From an uncultured bacterium (GTDB lineage: Bacteria > Actinomycetota > Coriobacteriia > Coriobacteriales > Coriobacteriaceae), in the NCBI GenBank assembly GCA_905215225.1, contig CAJMPM010000042.1, positions 1 through 9,696 on the forward strand: 9,696 nucleotides of DNA, read 5' to 3'. Numbering within the stretch: position 1 is the stretch's first letter; each line of letters opens with the position of its first letter. Below, piece after piece: positions 1 to 5,119 of this stretch. The notes beneath the pieces are model-generated. The model did no database searches. It had not been told where the DNA came from and saw nothing but the letters and a program-made list of their open reading frames with translations. A program made the position numbers and the translations under genes.

Positions 1-375
1 CTGTCTCATGGCGTCGCGTAGCGATGGACCGATTCGCTCAATGTCTATGCTGCCGATGGATATGCCAGCTACGGTGGGCTCAAATCTGGCGTGTTTGGCC
101 TGGAATTTGGGCGGCAGCTGTTCGAGAATGCGTTGGCAAAGTCCCTCGGTTGCGACCTCTTTTATGACCGTCCAGCCACGGCTTTGCGCCAAACGTGAGC
201 ACTCGTCAAGGAGGACCGTCTTGCCCGTTCCACGGACGCCGGCTATGCGCATTAGGCGCCCCGGGGCACCAGGCCCGTTGACGAGGCCCTCATTGAATTC
301 TTCGAGCACATCTTCGCGGCCGATAATCGTGGGAGGTGTTTTACCTGCTGTGGGCTTAAAAGGGTTTGTTTGCAT
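1..375 (-). CDS. AAA/P-loop ATP-binding protein, N-terminal part (runs off left edge)
   Basis: The minus strand is open from an ATG at 375-373 to the window edge, giving the first 125 residues. A Walker A motif, GVRGTGKT, lies at residues 46-53, and an 'IIGRE' box at 17-21 precedes it. That order is typical of AAA_16/ORC-CDC6-like ATPases, where the GRE box sits just before the P-loop. The start is supported by a Shine-Dalgarno sequence AAAGGTGG (minus strand 388-381) five bases upstream. Walker B, sensor and any C-terminal DNA-binding domain lie outside the window, so the role cannot be assigned. The gene diverges from the rightward cluster and has a 10-bp tandem repeat array directly upstream of its RBS. 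Family assignment is well supported; function is unknown. Confidence 0.85.
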   Translation of the reverse strand, partial: MQTNPFKPTAGKTPPTIIGREDVLEEFNEGLVNGPGAPGRLMRIAGVRGTGKTVLLDECSRLAQSRGWTVIKEVATEGLCQRILEQLPPKFQAKHARFEPTVAGISIGSIDIERIGPSLRDAMRQ

Positions 376-390
376 GTGAGCCACCTTTGC

Positions 391-470
391 TCATGATATA
401 GCAAGATATAGCTAGATATAGCTAAGTATAGCAAGATATAGCATAGTATAGTGAGATATAGCAACGTATA
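391..470. repeat. 10-bp tandem repeat array (8 units) upstream of the ATPase gene
   Basis: Eight consecutive units of exactly 10 bp start at 391, 401, 411, 421, 431, 441, 451 and 461. The plus-strand consensus is roughly GCAAGATATA; read with the ATPase gene it is TATATCTTGC. The last four bases (TATA) are invariant and bases 5-6 vary most. There are no indels, so the period is kept while the sequence drifts, which argues for a protein-binding or DNA-geometry role at about one helical turn per unit. It ends three bases before the RBS of the minus-strand ATPase. An operator, nucleation or partition-like site is possible; the bound protein is unknown. Confidence 0.9.
405..434 (-). promoter_or_regulatory. 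Candidate promoter embedded in the 10-bp array, for the ATPase gene
   Basis: On the minus strand TTGCTA (434-429) and TATATC (410-405) are separated by 18 bases and resemble -35 and -10 elements. Transcription would start near 398, leaving a leader of about 23 bases that contains the RBS. The same pair recurs at 464-459 and 440-435, because -35 and -10 are three repeat units apart. This is a motif reading only. Confidence 0.4.
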
Positions 471-595
471 GCGCTGTTCGCGGGTTCTTACGGTGGTGCT
501 ATTTTCCGAATGCCGCGCGGATAAAGCGCTGGGCGAACAGCTTGTTGGCAACTCACGAGGGCTCGGGGTGCCAATTTGGGGTGCAGTAGTGCTGC

Positions 596-755
596 GCCAC
601 GAAAAGGGCCTATCTACTACGTTTAAGCCGCAGGGGTCAACCATAGTCGGCTTTTTCGAAAATCGACAAGCTGTCTACCTGCGGTTTTGTTTTCACGGTT
701 TTCGGTATGGCCGAGGCTATCCGTGTTAACGTAGTAGATGGGCCACTTTTGTGGC
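596..755. repeat. 160-bp inverted-repeat element with nested hairpins (MITE-like or structured RNA)
   Basis: The arms 596-626 and 726-755 are inverted copies of about 30 bases sharing GCCAC, AAAAG, GGCC and ATCTACTACGTT. They differ by one substitution and a few single-base indels. Inside there are two nested structures. CCGCAGG (628-634) pairs with CCTGCGG (678-684) and encloses a GTCG/CGAC hairpin at 646-667. CACGG (694-698) pairs with CCGTG (721-725) and encloses a TCGG/CCGA hairpin at 702-714. The right arm contains its own small hairpin, GCCAC-TTTT-GTGGC (742-755 region). No transposase and no clear target-site duplication are visible. Open frames crossing it do not look like genes. It could be a non-autonomous mobile element or a multibranched RNA; strand of transcription is unknown. 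Confidence 0.75.
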
Positions 756-785
756 AAGGGGGCCGATTTGCGGGCCAGGGTAGCT

Positions 786-826
786 AAAAGAGCCCCGTCC
801 CAAAAAGACTGATTGGGAGCTGGGGC
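786..826 (-). terminator. Hairpin, possible minus-strand terminator
   Basis: GCCCC (792-796) pairs with GGGGC (822-826), and CCCAA (799-803) with TTGGG (813-817), with an internal loop of two against four bases. On the minus strand the stem is followed by TCTTTTAG, like a weak rho-independent terminator shielding the ATPase promoter region from antisense transcription. On the plus strand there is no T-run, so it could instead be an operator in front of the GntR gene. Confidence 0.35.
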
Positions 827-838
827 GTGTCGATGCGA

Positions 839-844
839 TAGTAT
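839..844 (+). promoter_or_regulatory. Candidate -10 element for the GntR-family gene
   Basis: TAGTAT fits the TAnnnT pattern of actinobacterial -10 boxes. It lies within an 11-base string, TGCGATAGTAT (834-844), that is repeated exactly in front of glnA at 2805-2815. A transcript starting near 851 would exclude the upstream GTG starts at 848 and 851 unless leaderless, and agrees with the ATG at 890. No convincing -35 is visible. Confidence 0.4.
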
Positions 845-889
845 TACGTGGTGAAATTCGACAAACCGTGGGCTTCATCCGAGGGCTTT

Positions 890-1582
890 ATGGAACAACA
901 CCAGCATTATCAGAGCTTGCAAGATCAGGCATACAACGCACTGCGCTCCAAGATTATCTATGCCGAGCTCAAGCCCGGTACGCGCCTTTCAGCGATTGGT
1001 CTGGAAAAGGAGACGGGAATCGGGCGCACGCCCATTCGCGAGTCCTTTGTGCGCCTGCGTGAGCAGGAGCTGGTGGAAACGCGTCCCAAAAGCGGCACCT
1101 ACGTCTCTAAGATCAGCATGGAGCGCGCCGAGAACGCCTGTTTCTTGCGCGAGAAACTCGAAAGAAGCGTGCTTATTAAATGCTGTTCGGCCGTCACGCC
1201 CGAGCAAAAACATCGGCTCGAGCAGATTCTTGCCGAGTCCGAGTCGCTCGACCATAGCGAGACGCGTCGCTTTTTTGATCTGGACAACCTGTTCCATGAG
1301 ACGTGTTTTGAGATTGCCGGCCGCCACATGCTGTGGGGTTGGATGAAGAGCGTCAACACGCATTTTGAGCGATATAACTGGTTGCGTATGGTGTCGCAGG
1401 ACCTAGATTGGGAGCCGATTCGTCGACAACATCGTCGGATTCTCGAGGCCATTAAGAGGGGCGATACCGACGCGGCGAGCTATCTGGCAGAGACGCACTT
1501 GCACCTGATGCCCGAGGAGCAGGGCCCGGTTATCGCCTTGCATCCCGACTATTTTGAGCTGTCTAAAGACTCGGCTATCTAG
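890..1582 (+). CDS. GntR-family transcriptional regulator, FadR/FCD type
   Basis: The protein has 230 residues. An N-terminal winged helix-turn-helix covers about residues 8-75, with the recognition region 'GIGRTPIRESFVRLREQELV' (43-62) typical of GntR proteins. An all-helical FCD ligand domain follows (about 78-210). The FCD metal or ligand residues appear intact: D132 and H136 in 'DNLFHE', H181 in 'RQHRRIL', H203 in 'ETHLH'. The frame is open from GTG at 848, but I prefer ATG 890: it has GAGGG at 881-885, gives the normal FadR-type length and fits a -10 box at 839-844. FCD regulators usually sense carboxylic acids or sugar acids and often repress adjacent catabolic genes. No such operon lies here, so the target is probably elsewhere. 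The next gene, also a regulator, starts 123 bases downstream. Confidence 0.92.
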   Translation: MEQHQHYQSLQDQAYNALRSKIIYAELKPGTRLSAIGLEKETGIGRTPIRESFVRLREQELVETRPKSGTYVSKISMERAENACFLREKLERSVLIKCCSAVTPEQKHRLEQILAESESLDHSETRRFFDLDNLFHETCFEIAGRHMLWGWMKSVNTHFERYNWLRMVSQDLDWEPIRRQHRRILEAIKRGDTDAASYLAETHLHLMPEEQGPVIALHPDYFELSKDSAI

Positions 1583-1705
1583 CCCATTATCGCATCTGCT
1601 CGAGACGCAAAAACGATGCTGCTCACCTACAGCGTTTTGCAACCGAGATTATTAAAAATGCCTAAAATGGCTCAGACTGCCGACAATGGGGAAACGGGGC
1701 GCGCT

Positions 1706-2728
1706 ATGGCGCAGATGAGAATCAAGGACATTGCCGCCGAGGCGGGCGTGAGTCCGGCCACGGTCTCGCGCTATCTCAACAACCGCCCCGGGCAAATGAC
1801 CGAGGAAACCCGTGCTCGCATTGCCGAGGTCATCGAGCGCACCGGCTATCGCCCGCGTGCCGCCGCGCGCAATCTGCGCAGCTCGCGTACCAACCTCATC
1901 GGCGTGATCCTGGCCGACATCGCCAACCCGTTCTTGAGCGCCATGCTCGAAGGACTTTCCGTCAGCGCCGCCGCGCGCGGCTGCTCGCTCATGACGGCCA
2001 TTAGCGGCAACGACCCCGCTAAGGAAGCGGAGTCGCTCACCAGGCTTATCGATGCCGGCGTGGACGGCCTGGTCGTCAACACCTGCGGCGGTAACGACGA
2101 GGCGATCGCCGCGGCAGCGGGACGCCTGCCCGTTGTGCTGCTCGACCGCGACGTTGCCGACGGCGGTGTCGATCTGGTGACATCTAACAACCGTGAGCTG
2201 GTCGCCGGCTTGGTAGACGCCTTGGCCGCCGCTGGCAGCGAGCGCCTGTGCCTGCTCACCGAGGCAAGCGACGACAGCCCCGTGCGTCGAGAGCGCGCCG
2301 AGGCCTTTGCCGACGAGCTTTCGCGCCGCGGCCTTGCGGGCGAGGTCGTCACCCTGGCCGACGGTGGCGCCACGGGCATCGGCCGCTTGGACGAGACCAT
2401 CCGTGGCTATGCAGGCAAAAAGCTCGGCCTCATTGCTGTCAACGGCCTGGTTTTCCTGCGTCTGACCGAGGCGCTGGCGCAGCTTGGTCCCTCGCTGCCG
2501 GCGGGGTTCAAGATCGCGACGTTTGACGACTACCCCTGGAACCATGTGCTCTTTGGCGGCGTGACCACGGCCGCGCAGGACACCCTCACCATTGCCGAGC
2601 GCGTAGTCGAGCGCCTTTCCGAGCGCATCGACGTCGTTACCACCACCGTGGGCGAGGCCGCAAAGCTGGCGCCCAAACGCATCGAGATCCCCGGCCACAT
2701 CGAACACCGCGCATCAACCTCGCGCTAA
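1706..2728 (+). CDS. LacI-family transcriptional regulator
   Basis: The protein has 340 residues from ATG 1706. The LacI helix-turn-helix is at residues 6-25 ('IKDIAAEAGVSPATVSRYLN'), and the hinge helix around 50-58 ('PRAAARNLR') leads into a periplasmic-binding-protein-like effector domain from about residue 64 ('LIGVILADIANPF'). The 'FDDYPW' segment (273-278) is the usual late effector-domain landmark. The frame extends up to an ATG at 1616, with others at 1658 and 1667, but those add a non-conserved N-terminus. ATG 1706 puts the HTH at its normal place, and GGGG at 1696-1699 is a weak RBS; ATG 1715 is also possible. These proteins bind sugar-type effectors and repress carbohydrate genes. 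No sugar transporter or enzyme adjoins it, so the regulon cannot be named. Confidence 0.93.
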   Translation: MAQMRIKDIAAEAGVSPATVSRYLNNRPGQMTEETRARIAEVIERTGYRPRAAARNLRSSRTNLIGVILADIANPFLSAMLEGLSVSAAARGCSLMTAISGNDPAKEAESLTRLIDAGVDGLVVNTCGGNDEAIAAAAGRLPVVLLDRDVADGGVDLVTSNNRELVAGLVDALAAAGSERLCLLTEASDDSPVRRERAEAFADELSRRGLAGEVVTLADGGATGIGRLDETIRGYAGKKLGLIAVNGLVFLRLTEALAQLGPSLPAGFKIATFDDYPWNHVLFGGVTTAAQDTLTIAERVVERLSERIDVVTTTVGEAAKLAPKRIEIPGHIEHRASTSR

Positions 2729-2733
2729 CCATT

Positions 2734-2765
2734 CGTTCGCAACTGCCTGTTCGCGCACGTTTTTT
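2734..2765 (+). terminator. Rho-independent terminator after the LacI-family gene
   Basis: CGTTCGC (2734-2740) pairs with GCGCACG (2753-2759) with one mismatch, and six T residues follow (2760-2765). It lies just behind the LacI-family stop codon and separates that gene from the glnA promoter. Confidence 0.6.
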
Positions 2766-2781
2766 GAGCGCTTGATACGCT

Positions 2782-2797
2782 TTAACCCTGCGGAAAC
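2782..2797 (+). promoter_or_regulatory. GlnR-box-like site in the glnA promoter
   Basis: TTAAC, six bases, then GAAAC (2782-2797) matches the actinobacterial GlnR a/b half-site pair gTnAC-n6-GaAAC in all but its first base. It overlaps where a -35 would be for the TAGTAT box at 2810-2815, a region that lacks a good -35 (CCTGCG), as expected for an activator-dependent promoter. Only one a/b pair is seen, whereas strong GlnR sites usually have two. Confidence 0.4.
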
Positions 2798-2802
2798 ATT
2801 TT

Positions 2803-2823
2803 TCTGCGATAGTATCTGCGATA
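2803..2823 (+). promoter_or_regulatory. Candidate glnA -10 region with a 9-bp direct repeat
   Basis: TCTGCGATA occurs at 2803-2811 and again at 2815-2823, a 12-bp period. TAGTAT (2810-2815) between them is a plausible -10 (TAnnnT); TATAGA at 2822-2827 is an alternative. Either gives a leader of roughly 30-40 bases before the glnA RBS. The repeat may be a regulator site overlapping the start of transcription. Confidence 0.4.
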
Positions 2824-2862
2824 TAGACCAGTCGAAACCCGCCCGAAAGAAAGGGGAGCGAC

Positions 2863-4200
2863 ATGAACCAGCAGAACATCGATTACGTACTCCGCTCCGT
2901 AGAGCAGCGTGACATCCGCTTTGTGCGTCTGTGGTTTGTCGACATTCTCGGCCGCCTCAAGAACTTTGCCATTAGCCCCGAGGACCTCGAGGTCGCTTTT
3001 GAGGAGGGTATTGGCTTTGACGGCTCCGCCATCGAGGGCTTTGCCACGCCCGAGGAAGCCGACATGCTGGCGTTCCCCGATGCTTCGACCTTCCAGATTT
3101 TGCCGTGGCGCCCGAGCCACAACGGCGTCGCCCGCGTGTTCTGCGACGTGTGCACTCCCGATCGCAAGCCGTTTGCCGGCGACCCGCGCGATGCCCTGCG
3201 CCGCATGTTCCGCAAGGCCGAGAAGGCTGGCTATCTGCTCAACGTGGGCGCCGAGCTAGAGTATTACTATTTCCCCGACGAGCACACCCCCGAGCCGCTC
3301 GACAACGTGGGCTACTTCGATCTTTCGGTGAGCGACGCCGCTCGCGACCTGCGCCGCAACACGGTCCTCACGCTCGAGAAGATGTCCGTGCCCGTGGAGT
3401 ACACCTTCCACGCCGCCGGCCGCTCGCAGCACGGCATGAGCCTGCGCCACGCCGAGGCCCTGAGCATGTCTGACGCCATCACTACGGCCAAGCTCATCAT
3501 TAAGCAGCAGGCCTACGAGAGCGGTTGCCACGCCTCCTTTATGCCCAAGCCGTTGGCGGGCGAGGACGGCAGCGCCATGTTTTTGCATCAGTCGCTGTTC
3601 GACCACGACGGCAACAACGTCTTTTGGGGCGAGGACGACGAGAAGTACCACCTCTCCGATATCGCCAAGCACTACATGGCCGGCATCTTGGCGCACGCGC
3701 GCGAGATCAGCGCCATCACTAACCCCACGGTCAACTCGTACAAGCGCATCACCACGGGCGGCGACTCCGTGCCGCAGTACGCCACGTGGGGCCTGCGCAA
3801 TCGCGCGAGCATGATCCGCATCCCGGTCTACAAGCCCGGCAAGCAGCTGTCCACGCGCATCGAGCTTCGTAGCCCCGACCCCATGGCCAACCCGTACCTG
3901 GTCAACGCCGTCACGCTGGCGGCTGGTCTGGACGGCATCGAGCGCAAGCTGGAGCTCCCGCCCGAGGCAACGGCCGAGACGCTCAAACTCACCGACCGTC
4001 AGATGCTCGAGGCCGGCTACACGCCGCTGCCGCGCTCGCTCAAAGAGGCGCTCGACGTCTTTGAGGACTCGCAGTTTATGAAGGATGCCCTCGGCGAGCA
4101 CATCCACAGCTTCTTCCTCAAAAAGAAGCGCAACGAGTGGCATAAGTTTGAGTCCACGATCACCGAGTGGGAGATCAAGCATTATCTGGCGAACTCCTAA
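2863..4200 (+). CDS. glnA: Type I glutamine synthetase homologue with altered active-site residues
   Basis: The protein has 445 residues, the length of the short GSI-alpha/GlnA2 class. RBS AGGGGAG is at 2852-2858. The beta-grasp domain ('RFVRLWFVDILGRLKN', 19-34) and 'GFDGSAIEGF' (51-60) are followed by the catalytic domain. E131 and E133 ('GAELEYYYF'), 'NPTVNSYKR' (287-295), 'NRASMIRIP' (313-321) and E334 in 'TRIELRSPDP' are kept. Adenylylation control looks absent: there is no tyrosine-site motif or extra loop. Several catalytic positions differ: 'HHE' is FHA (182-184), 'QHE' is QHG (189-191), the metal histidine in 'GMHxH' is F240, and the flap 'GxEAP' is 'GGDSVP' (299-304), with an extra residue and no Glu. 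It may not make glutamine from glutamate, ammonia and ATP in the normal way; it may use another substrate or be a sensor. The family call is firm; the symbol marks homology only. Confidence 0.88.
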   Translation: MNQQNIDYVLRSVEQRDIRFVRLWFVDILGRLKNFAISPEDLEVAFEEGIGFDGSAIEGFATPEEADMLAFPDASTFQILPWRPSHNGVARVFCDVCTPDRKPFAGDPRDALRRMFRKAEKAGYLLNVGAELEYYYFPDEHTPEPLDNVGYFDLSVSDAARDLRRNTVLTLEKMSVPVEYTFHAAGRSQHGMSLRHAEALSMSDAITTAKLIIKQQAYESGCHASFMPKPLAGEDGSAMFLHQSLFDHDGNNVFWGEDDEKYHLSDIAKHYMAGILAHAREISAITNPTVNSYKRITTGGDSVPQYATWGLRNRASMIRIPVYKPGKQLSTRIELRSPDPMANPYLVNAVTLAAGLDGIERKLELPPEATAETLKLTDRQMLEAGYTPLPRSLKEALDVFEDSQFMKDALGEHIHSFFLKKKRNEWHKFESTITEWEIKHYLANS

Positions 4201-4250
4201 TCGCGCTGGCTTGTTCCAGTACGATTGAGCTCATTTCCTTGGAGGCCGAT

Positions 4251-4913
4251 ATGTCCGAAAAGAGTGCCCTGTTCATGGCGCGCACGACGCGCTTCCACGA
4301 GTTTGCCCGCAGCTTGACGACCACCCTGGGTGTCGAGGTGAGCCTGGCTACCCCCGATTCGCCGACTGCGGCGCACGACTTTGACCTGCTGATCCTCGAT
4401 TCCGACGGCATCCGCAGCGACCGCATCGATCAGATTGCCAAGTGGCTTGACGATCGTGGCGGCGTCCCCATGTTGGTGATCGTCGACGACGAGGCGCTCG
4501 GCACCCTGCGCCTGCCGAATCACGCGCATGCCGACTTTGTATGCCCCACGGCGACGCCCAACGAACTCAAGGCTCGCGCACAGCGCCTGATGGGCGAGGA
4601 GGAGACCGTCACCGCCGACGATGTGCTCAACATCGATAACCTCGAGATTAACCTGGCTACCTACCAGGTGACACTCGATAACGAGCCCATCGACCTGACG
4701 CTGATGGAGTACTCGCTGCTGAGCTTTTTGGCGACGCATCCCAACCGTGCCTACAGCCGCGAGGTACTGCTGCACCGCGTGTGGGGCTTTGAGTACTGCG
4801 GCGGTACGCGTACCGTCGACGTGCACATCCGACGCATCCGCTCCAAGGTGGGCCCGCAGATCGCGGCACATATCACCACCGTCCGCGGCGTGGGCTATCT
4901 GTTTAAGGACTAG
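4251..4913 (+). CDS. OmpR-family orphan response regulator, GlnR-like
   Basis: The protein has 220 residues from ATG 4251, which follows GGAGG (4241-4245) by five bases; the frame is open further upstream, into glnA. An N-terminal receiver-like domain (about 5-115) is followed by an OmpR/PhoB winged helix (about 126-218) with 'LMEYSLLSFLATHPNRAYSR' (151-170), 'VWGFEYCGGTRTVDVHIRR' (177-195) and 'TTVRGVGYLF' near the end. The 'GGTRTVDVHIRRIR' type is close to actinobacterial GlnR. The receiver is atypical: D50 in 'LLILDSDG' matches the phosphoacceptor position, but the N-terminal acidic pair is absent and the usual Lys-Pro reads Cys-Pro (98-99). It therefore probably works without a histidine kinase, as GlnR does, and none is encoded nearby. 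Lying 50 bases behind glnA, it is probably co-transcribed and may control nitrogen genes. GlnR orthology is an inference. Confidence 0.88.
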   Translation: MSEKSALFMARTTRFHEFARSLTTTLGVEVSLATPDSPTAAHDFDLLILDSDGIRSDRIDQIAKWLDDRGGVPMLVIVDDEALGTLRLPNHAHADFVCPTATPNELKARAQRLMGEEETVTADDVLNIDNLEINLATYQVTLDNEPIDLTLMEYSLLSFLATHPNRAYSREVLLHRVWGFEYCGGTRTVDVHIRRIRSKVGPQIAAHITTVRGVGYLFKD

Positions 4914-4918
4914 CTTTT

Positions 4919-4954
4919 CACCACAAAGGGGACAGGCATCTTTGTGGTGGTTTT
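4919..4954 (+). terminator. Rho-independent terminator after the GlnR-like gene
   Basis: CACCACAAAG (4919-4928) pairs perfectly with CTTTGTGGTG (4940-4949) over 10 bp around an 11-base loop, followed by GTTTT. It ends the glnA/GlnR-like transcript. Confidence 0.8.
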
Positions 4955-5066
4955 GACGCAGGCCGGGTCCTTTTGGGCCTGCAGCAGAACTTAAGCCTTC
5001 CTAAAAGATTGCGTTCTCATACACGTTCGCCCGCATATTGGGGTACAACTCAACGTGAACAATGAT

Positions 5067-5101
5067 GGCCCGCCACGTGTTTGGCGGGCCTTTGGTTATT
5101 T
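5067..5101 (+). terminator. Terminator-like hairpin in the leader of the HtrA gene (possible attenuator)
   Basis: GGCCCGCC (5067-5074) pairs with GGCGGGCC (5083-5090) over 8 bp around an 8-base loop, followed by TTTGGTTATTT. The HtrA RBS and ATG 5120 come within 30 bases, which leaves no room for a promoter between, so any HtrA transcript must read through it. A second terminator for the upstream unit or a leader attenuator are both possible. A weak promoter candidate is TTGCGT (5009-5014) with CATATT (5034-5039), but its 19-base spacing is long. Confidence 0.6.
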
Positions 5102-5119
5102 GACGAAAGGATTGCAGCT

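Noticed and set aside
391..470. The array as a CRISPR
   Set aside because: Units are 10 bp, contiguous and without spacers; there are no cas genes.
252..644. Minus-strand frame of 130 codons over the 10-bp array
   Set aside because: It overlaps the ATPase gene in another frame, and its Leu/Tyr-rich middle is only the translated repeat.
493..729. Small plus-strand frame (78 codons) in the left intergenic region
   Set aside because: It runs through one arm and the core of the inverted-repeat element, has no RBS and no gene-like codon use.
1652..2707. Open frame of 351 codons antisense to the LacI-family gene
   Set aside because: It is complementary to a clear LacI-type protein with intact HTH and effector domain; codon bias belongs to the plus strand.
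2824..2838. Second GlnR-like half-site (TAGAC ... GAAAC) in the glnA leader
   Set aside because: The spacing is five rather than six bases and the first half matches poorly.
4959..4981. CAGGCC/GGCCTG hairpin behind the GlnR-like gene
   Set aside because: The six-base stem has an 11-base loop and no T-run follows it, so it does not qualify as a terminator beside the strong one at 4919-4954.
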